A stretch of 11,048 nt of DNA from an uncultured Ruminococcus sp. (GTDB lineage: Bacteria > Bacillota > Clostridia > Oscillospirales > Ruminococcaceae), in assembly GCA_937942105.1 (NCBI GenBank), contig CALDFS010000305.1, positions 1 to 11,048 on the forward strand, read 5' to 3'. Both the position numbers and the translations under genes were made by a program. The stretch's first letter is position 1. Every line of letters starts with the position of its first letter. The notes under the pieces are model-generated. The model worked only from the letters and a program-made list of their open reading frames with translations, made no database searches and had not been told where the DNA came from. Of this stretch, positions 4,801 through 10,586 are shown piece after piece.

Positions 4801-7560
4801 TGGGGCATTGTTGAATGGGAAGAACTGACCTTTGGTTCCATCACTTTCTTTAACGCCGGGCTTGTCATATATGTAAATATTGTTATCAGCTTCGTTGTAT
4901 TCAGCCATGGTTTCCTTGCAGTCAAAGTAGAAATATCCCTGAGCGTCGTTGCGCAAAAGCCCGTTTACATTTGTATACGAAGCTTTTCCGGGGCAATAAT
5001 AATCCGGATTAAATAGGTATGCAAGCGATTCGTCGCTATTTGTTGTTGCTTGTGAAAGGAAAGGATAGCCGTCCACACCTAAGGTATTGCTCACAATATT
5101 GGCATATGGCGGCTCGCCAGAACCGACCCATTGGTTAAATCTACCAAATTTGCTCTGACCTGTTCTTGTAAACAGAATAGTATGACCTTTGTTTATGCCA
5201 TTCATAGGTTCATCATTATTATTGTCGCTGTTAAATCTTCCTGATGCGTCATCGGTGCTGACCCAATAGTCAAACAAATTAATCGTAGTATTGGACGAAA
5301 CAACGGTTGGAAGACGGTTGGCACGTTTTTCGACAGAAGATCCTAAAAGCTTGATTTTGCACGAATCAGAATGTCCCCACCAGTGAGTTGTAACGTCTTT
5401 GTCTCCACTATATGAGTTAATATAGGTATTTTCGCTTTTTATATATACTTCGTTGTCGCTCTTCTGAACGATAAATACTGTAGCTTCATTTTTGTTTTCC
5501 GTTACTATAAGCTCTGTTGCGGTACTAGTTGACCATTGCGCCGTCCATTCAGTTTCGCAATTGCTTTGACCAAATTTTAAATAAGATTTTGTGCCGTTAT
5601 CATTATTGCAGTAAATGTAGTAACTATTACTTTCATTAGCGCTTTCAAAGCACCAATATTGATAGAGAGAATAATCTGTTATTTGATTATATTTTACAGA
5701 TTTACGATATTCATGTTTGTAATATGTGTAACTTTCTTTTGTCATAACACTTACTGAGTTGGGACCTAAAAATAGATATGGAGTGTCAACTTCGATGCTC
5801 TCAAACGGAATTTGATGAAGTCCATAGCTTCTATCCCAATAAATACTGCCATCAAGCTCATAGCCCCAGTTAACTCCTTCCTCTGCCAGCATCATAATTT
5901 CATCATCAAGAGAGATTTCCTCAGCATCCGGGTCGATTTCACATTCCTCGGTATGCTTGTGCTCCTCCATGCCGCAGATAAGCTCCCACTTTCCATAGCA
6001 GTGGATATCATGAATATGTCCGAGCGATTCCTCCATCGGGCAGATGATGTTCATATTTTCGTCAAAGCAGCCGTACTCGAAGCTGTGAAGGTGTGCGCCT
6101 TCACCTTCCGGAATATTGCAGGTCAGAGCGGTTTCGTCTATCGGAATTTCTTCGGTTATGTAGCATATGCCTTCGCATTCCGGCGAATGCTGATGAATCC
6201 TTACTGCCAGCATTCCGCATATAAGCTCACCAGATTCATTATAGCAGCTGTAGTCATGCTCATGCAAAATAACCTCGGGAAGGGTGCATATGTATGTTTC
6301 TGAGCCGTCATCCGGCTCTCCGAGCCAATCCTGATTCAATGCTTCATCCGAGCTGCCAGGCTCACCAACATTTTCATTTTCGCCCAGATTGCTCAATTCA
6401 TCAGCATTGCTCAGCCCATCTGCAACAACAGGCTCTTCATTTGTTTCAAGCAAATCGGTATATTCAGATTCATTCGGAATAACCGGCTCTTCAAGCTCAA
6501 CGCTGTCTGTCGGTTCTTCCTGATTATTTGTCAATCCGTAATTTTCGATGCCTATGGTCATAAGGTCAATAGGGAATTCGCCAAAATCTGCGGCTTGAGT
6601 TGACTCGGTTTTTTCGCAGATTAAAACCTTTTCATAGACATAGCAATCTTCTGTGTGTACATGAATTGGGGCGGCGGTGAAAGTATCGCCCATAGTTTCA
6701 CCAAGCCCGGGGATTTCACTGTCAAAGCCATAATCATTGGTCTGGGCGATTGTGGCTTCGCTCTGCAAAATGCCTGAACCGTTGGCATCAGCCTGTAAAT
6801 CTTCGCTGAACGGCTCTGTAACAGTAGGCTCAGAAATAGGCTCAGAGACAACGGGTTCAGCTGTAGGTTCGGCAGCGGGGCTGCTAAGCTCGGGCATAGT
6901 GGATTCTGATGCCACATCATCCGGAACCGTTGTAACCTCACCGGATGCAAATTCATCAGCTGGCGGGGCGGGGAAGAAGCCTTCGTCTGTGTTCATAATA
7001 AGCCCGCTTGCAGCACCCCCTGTAATTTCGTTGCCGAATATATCCGTTTCGGGTGCATCAAATCCGCATATGTACTTTTTACGAAGCTCATAGCATTCGT
7101 CTGTATGTATGTGGAGCGCATTTTCGTCATCCTGCGGAATATTGCAGGATTCATCATGAATGTGCAAGGATATTTCCGGCAGAGTGCACCAAAGGTTCCC
7201 ATCAGTATCATAGCAGCTTTCATCATGAGTATGAACAACAAAGTCAGCTTCGCCGCAAATCAGCGCGCCGAATTCGTCATAGCACATTTCGGTGTGATGA
7301 TGAATATTGGGGTTGCTTTCAGCTGGAATTGGCACAATTTTGTTTTCTGATGTGATTTGTCTGTAGCATTCATCGGTGTGAATGTGCTCTGTAAAACCGC
7401 AGTAGGTTGGTACTTCCATGGTTATGGCAGGCAGAATCAATGCATATGTAGTGCAGAAAACTACAACACAGCCCATTATAAATACTATTCTTTTCCACGC
7501 AAGACGGCGGCTGTTTCTGACAGTCATGCTGTCCTTACCCTTAGCTTTATTATATTGCAT
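1864..7560 (-). CDS. Giant LPXTG-anchored surface adhesin with HxH/Cys repeats, fibro-slime and SpaA domains
   Basis: An 1898-residue cell-wall protein. A basic N-terminus and hydrophobic segment (about 24-45, ending ILPAITM) direct export. Eleven HxHx3-4C modules follow at residues 59-540, in two main blocks plus a single unit, separated by acidic Pro/Ser/Thr-rich linkers (167-299, 317-424). Residues 560-765 are aromatic-rich and unassigned. A conserved stretch leads into a fibro-slime/PA14-like domain (about 930-1066) with SGDDDVWIFIDD and a GGGIHD motif. Three SpaA/CnaB-like domains (about 1068-1229, 1411-1557, 1712-1829) each show a candidate isopeptide triad: K1074/E1172/N1228, K1419/E1511/N1556, K1720/E1796/N1828. 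The C-terminus is a sortase signal: LPSTG (1864-1868), a membrane segment (about 1875-1892) and KRRKTA. AGAGGA at 7568-7573 supports Met1; Met12 (7527) with AAGGA is possible. The frame is intact. The architecture is that of an adhesin or pilin-like protein; the ligand is unknown. No sortase gene is nearby. Confidence 0.93.
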   Translation of the reverse strand: MQYNKAKGKDSMTVRNSRRLAWKRIVFIMGCVVVFCTTYALILPAITMEVPTYCGFTEHIHTDECYRQITSENKIVPIPAESNPNIHHHTEMCYDEFGALICGEADFVVHTHDESCYDTDGNLWCTLPEISLHIHDESCNIPQDDENALHIHTDECYELRKKYICGFDAPETDIFGNEITGGAASGLIMNTDEGFFPAPPADEFASGEVTTVPDDVASESTMPELSSPAAEPTAEPVVSEPISEPTVTEPFSEDLQADANGSGILQSEATIAQTNDYGFDSEIPGLGETMGDTFTAAPIHVHTEDCYVYEKVLICEKTESTQAADFGEFPIDLMTIGIENYGLTNNQEEPTDSVELEEPVIPNESEYTDLLETNEEPVVADGLSNADELSNLGENENVGEPGSSDEALNQDWLGEPDDGSETYICTLPEVILHEHDYSCYNESGELICGMLAVRIHQHSPECEGICYITEEIPIDETALTCNIPEGEGAHLHSFEYGCFDENMNIICPMEESLGHIHDIHCYGKWELICGMEEHKHTEECEIDPDAEEISLDDEIMMLAEEGVNWGYELDGSIYWDRSYGLHQIPFESIEVDTPYLFLGPNSVSVMTKESYTYYKHEYRKSVKYNQITDYSLYQYWCFESANESNSYYIYCNNDNGTKSYLKFGQSNCETEWTAQWSTSTATELIVTENKNEATVFIVQKSDNEVYIKSENTYINSYSGDKDVTTHWWGHSDSCKIKLLGSSVEKRANRLPTVVSSNTTINLFDYWVSTDDASGRFNSDNNNDEPMNGINKGHTILFTRTGQSKFGRFNQWVGSGEPPYANIVSNTLGVDGYPFLSQATTNSDESLAYLFNPDYYCPGKASYTNVNGLLRNDAQGYFYFDCKETMAEYNEADNNIYIYDKPGVKESDGTKGQFFPFNNAPQVMESARDDALMNHYFGMTITTRFFQKNGGYANEKGTDIPTSFHFSGDDDVWIFIDDVLVGDGGGIHDACSIDINFVTGDILINNDTNNKTTLYQAYLAAGKVNTTTWSTEQPNTFADNTTHTLKFFYLERGNYSSNLELKYNLISIPKTAIYKVDQYGQVVPGAEFAVYAADSSYNMLADKVGNVVTEPQNPVYDEYGNLTDGNGSIIAHALYTGTTNAAGEMIFENKKDGTPYTIHELEGQFGKNFILREIKVPDGFRVVTKDVYLEIWDGSANGKILKCNNTAESGSRAASTLQVTAPETIFIKNGDNPPKKTDYYSVENNDGNVTTTHNGTMFAVVLKYTGPVDDNGNATDLGNEKSWTPVYGNDKIGYTLVDMTGRTMLDAVIYAANKTMNDGDEVIFKVSPSCQMQLTLENLPGNITEYYRMLSESEKGKTRYTVGFYWTAADSLAGANAYNTHGVYSHSDELSNVTDFKSFERAFGANIQVPNLINKIFVQKMDGDKLINGATFAIYKVHQDETTGDIRYIDSNNINRLLEGEYTINSETGIINGSSFTINPVAVTTTSTLSDGIHVGTGEFVNLNDGQYIVKEIKSPVGYALNDTDIMVLVTEDTIYANAGTEDDGVMVGRGPGYVVNTLSQFASEGQIDNTLTWIYAQMKISKPSTSFADVEDESKMLGYITVNESSITNNDPHNGNNAFKTYLKYKPSDAVQSNQVAFNYYPNAERHNNADEHAKYRRIFTTSGWPYYELWQDYEFGSNQVFNTSINYEDWSENEITHLFSRSTYIRVTDEQDVSLDVNKINSENNQPLAEARFVLYRKTLSTEGAEITEYYKLNDSGAVEWVTEKQNATIATSEVDGSLDKAFAHISGGTYYLEEIQSPAGFALLAHPVEVTIEFDPELAVTASIKNAEGTNSRQLDIQTIHDEAANHCTFKITVANTCGHELPSTGGSGTEVYTVSGISIIALAIVLVAIKRRKTA
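1867..1971 (-). other. Cell-wall sorting signal (LPSTG) of the adhesin
   Basis: Residues 1864-1898: LPSTG, a short polar spacer, a hydrophobic stretch of about 18 residues and the positive tail KRRKTA. This is the standard class A/B sortase substrate layout; cleavage would fall between Thr1867 and Gly1868. Two cysteines (1850, 1860) lie just before it. Confidence 0.95.
2074..2427 (-). other. SpaA-type domain 3 of the adhesin
   Basis: Residues about 1712-1829. The first strand carries Lys1720 (DVNKI), followed by LAEARFVLY, the segment YYLEEIQSPAGF with Glu1796, and a last strand ending in Asn1828 (SIKN). This is the Lys/Glu/Asn arrangement of self-crosslinking SpaA/CnaB domains. Bond formation is inferred from position, not shown. 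Confidence 0.8.
2890..3330 (-). other. SpaA-type domain 2 of the adhesin
   Basis: Residues about 1411-1557. Lys1419 (VQKMDG) is followed by INGATFAIYKV, then YIVKEIKSPVGY with Glu1511 and a last strand with Asn1556 (YVVN). It is longer than a minimal SpaA domain because of an insertion rich in Thr, Asn and Ser at about 1440-1490. Confidence 0.8.
3874..4359 (-). other. SpaA-type domain 1 of the adhesin
   Basis: Residues about 1068-1229, directly after the fibro-slime domain. Lys1074 (IYKVD) leads into VPGAEFAVYAAD, then ILREIKVPDGF with Glu1172 and a last strand with Asn1228 (IFIKN). An insertion around residues 1100-1130 contains NPVYDEYGNLTDG. Confidence 0.8.
4363..4773 (-). other. Fibro-slime / PA14-like domain of the adhesin
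   Basis: Residues about 930-1066. The core reads SFHFSGDDDVWIFIDD, then DGGGIHDACSIDI and, near the end, HTLKFFYLERG, which match the beta-sandwich signature of fibro-slime/PA14-type modules found in bacterial adhesins and glycan-binding proteins. The DDD segment and the GGGIHD loop are candidate calcium or ligand sites by family analogy. Confidence 0.75.
5941..6288 (-). repeat. HxH/Cys module block 2 (five units)
   Basis: Residues 425-540. Units start at His433, 456, 490, 515 and 534. Each has HxH followed three residues later by Cys (four in the His490 unit). Second cysteines stand nine residues on in the His433 unit (439/448) and the His490 unit (498/507), eight in the His515 unit (521/529) and four in the His456 unit (462/466). 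Between units are CTLPE or CNIPE-like joints (Cys425, Cys481). These are diverged protein repeats, not DNA tandem repeats. Confidence 0.85.
6613..6663 (-). repeat. Isolated HxH/Cys module
   Basis: Residues 300-316: HVHTEDCY and LICEK, with Cys306 and Cys315 nine residues apart, as in the other full units. It sits alone between two acidic linkers of about 130 and 110 residues. Confidence 0.8.
7063..7401 (-). repeat. HxH/Cys module block 1 (five units)
   Basis: Residues 54-166, directly after the signal segment. Units start at His59, 87, 110, 133 and 150, each HxHx3C. Three have a second Cys nine residues later (93/102, 116/125, 156/165), giving HxHx3C(Y)x8C; joints are ICG or CTLPE. Repeats of this kind recur, from memory, near the N-termini of large surface proteins of gut Firmicutes; no function is established that I know of. 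Confidence 0.85.
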
Positions 7561-7565
7561 AGTAT

Positions 7566-7573
7566 CTTCCTCT
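7566..7573 (-). promoter_or_regulatory. Ribosome binding site of the adhesin gene
   Basis: AGAGGAAG on the minus strand, its AGAGGA core seven bases from the ATG at 7560. A weaker AAGGA precedes the in-frame ATG at 7527 (Met12), so both starts are possible; the exported part is unchanged. Confidence 0.7.
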
Positions 7574-7692
7574 GAATTACTTATTATCTGAAACGCAATA
7601 GATGCGGATGAAAATTTGCAAAATATTATTTGAATATATCAAAAAGCAGATAGAGATTTATTACAATAATCATATGGTATTTTTCATAAGAT

Positions 7693-7721
7693 ATTATAGC
7701 ATGAATGCGCGAAAATATCAA
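7693..7721 (-). promoter_or_regulatory. Sigma-A promoter of the adhesin gene
   Basis: On the minus strand TTGATA (7716-7721), a 17-base spacer ending in TGC, and a perfect TATAAT (7693-7698). Predicted start near 7686, about 125 bases before the ATG. The hexamers, spacing and extended -10 are the same as those of the SEC-C gene promoter at 720-748. Confidence 0.8.
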
Positions 7722-7860
7722 TAGGAAATACAAAGAAATTATATTTATTCCACAAAATTTGGATTTATTTCTCATGCAGTGATTCCTGGCGCTGAATCCA
7801 GTATTCTTGGGTAATTATCAGACTGATAAAAGTAAAATTCTTACTGCTGTTTTGCGTGCT

Positions 7861-7894
7861 AAACAAAAGAAAGGCCGGAGCTTGCCGACCTTTC
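7861..7894 (-). terminator. Intrinsic terminator of htpG
   Basis: The arms 7869-7878 and 7885-7894 form a 10-pair stem with a 6-base loop in minus-strand RNA, including one G-U wobble that would be a C-A mismatch on the plus strand. The transcript then enters TTTTGTTT (7868 to 7861). It lies 34 bases after the htpG stop codon. Confidence 0.9.
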
Positions 7895-7928
7895 GTATTG
7901 AATTATTAACTTGTAAAGGACTGTATAC

Positions 7929-9812
7929 TCACACCATCAAATCGCAGACGAGGTTTGAAAGCTCTGTAGGATTGGAAATCTCCATTCCGCCGATAAGCCT
8001 TGCCTGAGCGTAAAGTATCTTTGAATACTTTGCAAGCTTGTCCCTGTCGGTTTCGTAAAGCTTTTTAAGGCTTTCTGCTATTGGATGGCTGAGATTTATT
8101 TCGAGGACGGTTTGTGCCTTTATGCTGCCGTCATTGTCCGGCATGGTGTTAAGCACCTTTTCCATTTCAAGGGATATTCCGCCCTCACTCGAAAGGCATA
8201 CCGGGTGATCCTTTAAAGTGTTGGTGAACTTAACCGCACTTACCGAGCCGGAAAGGGAATCCTTCATGAAGCTGAGCATATCGCCACTCGCTTCGTTTTC
8301 GGTCTTAAGACTCTCTTTTTCTTCATCAGTTGAGATATCCAGCGACTGATCCGAAACGTTTACAAAGCTCTTGCCATCATATTCGCCAAGCGATTTAAGT
8401 GCGAATTCATCAACATCATCCTTAAGATAAAGCACCTCATAGCCCTTATCAACAACCGCTTCTGCCTGAGGAAGCATTGCGCAGGCTTCTATGCTCGAAC
8501 CGCAGGCATAGTAGATGGATTTCTGCTCCTCTCTCATCCTTCCAAGGTACTCCTTAAGAGTTACAAGTTTTTTTTCGTTGGAAGAGGTGAACATTACCAA
8601 ATCCTTAAGAACATCCTTGTGCATACCGTAGTCGGAATAAAGACCGAATTTTAGCTGTAAGCCGAGCGAAGAGTAGAATTTTTCATACTTTTCTCTGTCA
8701 TTCTCAAGCATCTTTGTCAGCTCGTTCTTGATTCTTTTTTCAACCGCTCTTGCAATAACCTGAAGCTGGCGGTCGTGCTGAAGAGTTTCTCTTGATATAT
8801 TCAAAGCTAGATTAGCGCTGTCTATAACGCCGTGAACAAAGCCAAAGTAATCGGGCAAAAGGTCGGAGCATTTGTCCATAATAAGAACTCCGCTTGAATA
8901 AAGCTGCAAGCCCTTTTCGTAATTCTTTGAATAGTAGTCAAACGGCGCATGAGAGGGGATAAACAAAAGCGCGTCGAATGCGGCAGTGCCGTCTACCGAG
9001 AAGTGAAGAACCTTTGAAGGGGCTTCGTAATCGTAGAATTTTTCGCGGTAGAACTTGTTGTATTCCTCTTCTGTTATTTCGGATGATGAGCGCTTCCACA
9101 GCGGAATCATGCTGTTAAGGGTAGCAATGGTCTTAACAGTCTCGTACTCGTCCTTGCTGCCTTCTTTAAGCTTTGATTCCTCTACCTCCATCTTGATGGG
9201 GTAGCGGATGTAGTCGGAATACTTTCTTATAAGCTCCCTGATCCTGTATTCGTCAAGATATTCGCTGTACTTCTCGTCTTCGTTATCATCGCGCAGGTGA
9301 AGTACTATTTCGGTTCCGGCTTCTGTCTTTTCGCATGGCTCAACGGTGTAGCCGTCCACGCCGGATGACTGCCACTGCCAAGCCTCATCGCTTCCGCAGA
9401 CCTTTGATTTTACTGTTATAAGGTCGGCAACCATGAAAGCGGAATAGAAGCCTACGCCGAACTGACCTATGATATCAGTCTTTTCCTTGGCTTCCTCGCT
9501 CTGCTTGAAGTCGTAGGAGCCGCTTTTGGCGATAGTGCCCAAGTTGTTTTCAAGCTCGTCACGGGTCATGCCGCAGCCATTGTCGGTTATGCTAAGGGTT
9601 TTGGCTTCCTTGTCAGGAACTATCCATATTTCGTACTCGCCGTTTTCAAGCGATGCGCTTGAATCGTTAAGAGCGCGGAAATGACGCTTGTCCAAAGCGT
9701 CGCTTGCATTTGATATTAACTCTCTAAGGAAAATCTCCTTATGGGTGTAAACGGAGTTAATCATCATATCAAGCAGTTTTTTTGATTCTGTTTTAAATTC
9801 TTTTTTTGCCAT
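7929..9812 (-). CDS. htpG: Molecular chaperone HtpG (bacterial Hsp90)
   Basis: An ATP-dependent homodimeric cytoplasmic chaperone that remodels client proteins late in folding. At 627 residues it is full length for the family. The N-terminal GHKL ATPase domain shows ELISNASDALDK (Glu31, Asn35, Asp38), DNGCGMT (Asp77) and the lid-end motif GQFGVGFYSAF (116-126). The middle domain has the ATP-contacting Arg at 341 in NISRETLQ. The charged linker between these domains is short, as usual in bacteria. The C-terminal dimerisation domain ends in CDLMV, without the eukaryotic MEEVD tail. The ATG at 9810-9812 follows AAGGAG (9820-9825) by seven bases. Terminators stand on both sides (7861-7894 and 9917-9947), so the gene is probably transcribed alone. 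No ClpB, DnaK or GroE gene is near. Identity is secure. Confidence 0.98.
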   Translation of the reverse strand: MAKKEFKTESKKLLDMMINSVYTHKEIFLRELISNASDALDKRHFRALNDSSASLENGEYEIWIVPDKEAKTLSITDNGCGMTRDELENNLGTIAKSGSYDFKQSEEAKEKTDIIGQFGVGFYSAFMVADLITVKSKVCGSDEAWQWQSSGVDGYTVEPCEKTEAGTEIVLHLRDDNEDEKYSEYLDEYRIRELIRKYSDYIRYPIKMEVEESKLKEGSKDEYETVKTIATLNSMIPLWKRSSSEITEEEYNKFYREKFYDYEAPSKVLHFSVDGTAAFDALLFIPSHAPFDYYSKNYEKGLQLYSSGVLIMDKCSDLLPDYFGFVHGVIDSANLALNISRETLQHDRQLQVIARAVEKRIKNELTKMLENDREKYEKFYSSLGLQLKFGLYSDYGMHKDVLKDLVMFTSSNEKKLVTLKEYLGRMREEQKSIYYACGSSIEACAMLPQAEAVVDKGYEVLYLKDDVDEFALKSLGEYDGKSFVNVSDQSLDISTDEEKESLKTENEASGDMLSFMKDSLSGSVSAVKFTNTLKDHPVCLSSEGGISLEMEKVLNTMPDNDGSIKAQTVLEINLSHPIAESLKKLYETDRDKLAKYSKILYAQARLIGGMEISNPTELSNLVCDLMV

Positions 9813-9819
9813 GATAATT

Positions 9820-9825
9820 CTCCTT
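9820..9825 (-). promoter_or_regulatory. Ribosome binding site of htpG
   Basis: AAGGAG on the minus strand, seven bases before the ATG at 9812. Confidence 0.9.
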
Positions 9826-9850
9826 TTGGATTATTTTTTATCAAACAGTT

Positions 9851-9859
9851 ATGATAACA
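9851..9859 (-). promoter_or_regulatory. Candidate extended -10 promoter of htpG
   Basis: TGT followed by TATCAT on the minus strand, an extended -10 with five of six bases. No good -35 lies 17 bases upstream (ATAGTA). Predicted start near 9844, a leader of about 32 bases. Weak on its own; supported only by the need for a promoter after the preceding terminator. Confidence 0.3.
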
Positions 9860-9887
9860 CCTATTTTCAAAAATACTATGAAAATAT

Positions 9888-9915
9888 TGTGAAATTTTTG
9901 TTACAATTTTTCACA
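9888..9915. promoter_or_regulatory. Possible operator upstream of htpG
   Basis: An interrupted palindrome with outer half sites TGTGAAA (9888-9894) and TTTCACA (9909-9915) and a near-central TTGTTACAA (9898-9906). It lies between the flavoprotein terminator and the weak htpG promoter. It is not the CIRCE element of HrcA. The surrounding DNA is very AT-rich, so chance symmetry is possible. Confidence 0.3.
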
Positions 9916-9916
9916 T

Positions 9917-9947
9917 AAAAATACAGAGCGGATGATTTTCCGCTCTG
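9917..9947 (-). terminator. Intrinsic terminator of the flavoprotein gene
   Basis: A perfect 9-pair stem, CAGAGCGGA (9924-9932) against TCCGCTCTG (9939-9947), with a 6-base loop. On the minus strand it is followed by TATTTTTA (9923 to 9916). It begins 16 bases after the stop codon of the upstream gene and separates it from htpG. Confidence 0.93.
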
Positions 9948-9963
9948 CCAGTCTGATTATCGC

Positions 9964-10581
9964 TTATCTTATAAAGTTTGTTCTTATCGGTTCTTCCTTT
10001 TTGGGAAGACCATATTCTTCCTTACCCAAGGCAATCGACTTCATAAGGAAGGACATATTCCTTGCCAAAGTCCTCATCATCTGAAGTCCCTCATAGTCGT
10101 TCTGAGCGTCCTCGGCGCTGTTGCCGTGTATTCCGTTCCAGTACTGACCTGAGGCTACCGGCATACCGCTTATCGTGAAGAATTTGTTCAACTCATCAAA
10201 AGTGGCTGTAAGACCGCCTCTTCTTGCAGAGCACACAGCCGCACCAACCTTCATGCTCTTGTCAAAGTGAGTGCTGTAGAAAAGCCTTGTCATGAAAGCG
10301 ACCAAGGTTGCATTTGCTGAAGCGTAGTAAACCGGCGAGCCGACTACCAAACCGTCGCACTCCTCGAACTTCTGAGCAGCCTCGTTAACTACATCATTAA
10401 ATACACATTTTCCTGTTTTATAGCATGATTTGCAGGCAACGCAGCTTCTTATATCCTTGTTTCCGATGTGCAAAAGCTCGACTTCTATGCCTTCGGCTTC
10501 AAACACCTTTATCATTTCACTGAGAGCTGTAAAAGTGCTTCCGTTTGCGTGTGGGCTTCCGTTAATCATTAATACCTTCAT
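9964..10581 (-). CDS. Flavodoxin-fold NAD(P)H-dependent oxidoreductase with four-Cys motif
   Basis: A 205-residue cytoplasmic flavoprotein of the NADPH-dependent FMN reductase / iron-sulfur flavoprotein group. The FMN phosphate loop is GSPHANGST (8-16). A compact cluster motif CVACKSCYKTGKC places Cys47, 50, 53 and 59 as CX2CX2CX5C, the pattern of iron-sulfur flavoproteins such as archaeal Isf, where a 4Fe-4S cluster passes electrons to FMN. GSPVYYASANA (81-91) is the second flavin-contacting loop and CSARRGG the third. I place the start at Met15 of the longest frame (10581) because AAAGGAGAT (10587-10594) lies just upstream and the sequence then opens directly with the first beta strand; a start at 10623 would add an unrelated tail. 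The electron partner and substrate are unknown. The cluster is inferred from the cysteines; some relatives keep these cysteines without proven iron. Confidence 0.9.
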   Translation of the reverse strand: MKVLMINGSPHANGSTFTALSEMIKVFEAEGIEVELLHIGNKDIRSCVACKSCYKTGKCVFNDVVNEAAQKFEECDGLVVGSPVYYASANATLVAFMTRLFYSTHFDKSMKVGAAVCSARRGGLTATFDELNKFFTISGMPVASGQYWNGIHGNSAEDAQNDYEGLQMMRTLARNMSFLMKSIALGKEEYGLPKKEEPIRTNFIR

Positions 10582-10586
10582 AGTAA

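Larger units (their letters stand above)
7561..7928. other. Intergenic region between adhesin and htpG
   Basis: An AT-rich stretch of 368 bases. It holds the adhesin ribosome binding site, a leader of about 125 bases, the adhesin promoter (7693-7721) and the htpG terminator (7861-7894). The leader shows no riboswitch class I recognise. The remainder, about 7722-7860, has only short weak inverted repeats (such as GATTC at 7781 against GAATC at 7794) and no convincing gene. Confidence 0.7.

Noticed and set aside
5812..6303. Plus-strand open frame of 163 codons opposite the HxH repeats
   Set aside because: It is a shadow of the repeat region: its frame stays open because of the codon pattern of the repeats. 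No promoter or domain is seen.
3390..6410. Repeated DELSN peptide (residues 387-391 and 1387-1391) as a dispersed DNA repeat
   Set aside because: Only about 11 bases are shared, within a 5.7 kb gene; chance and similar codon use explain it.
6737..7093. Plus-strand open frame of 118 codons, Ser/Ala/Gly-rich
   Set aside because: Its simple composition is the complement of the Pro/Ser/Thr/Glu linker of the adhesin.
7561..7686. Riboswitch (for example cyclic di-GMP) in the adhesin leader
   Set aside because: The leader is long enough, but I found no conserved core of a known class and no strong hairpins.
7807..8007. Small plus-strand open frame after the adhesin promoter
   Set aside because: It runs through the htpG terminator and antisense into the htpG 3' end, without a convincing ribosome binding site.
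9813..9923. CIRCE heat-shock operator before htpG
   Set aside because: The TTAGCACTC/GAGTGCTAA halves are absent; the palindrome present there has different half sites.
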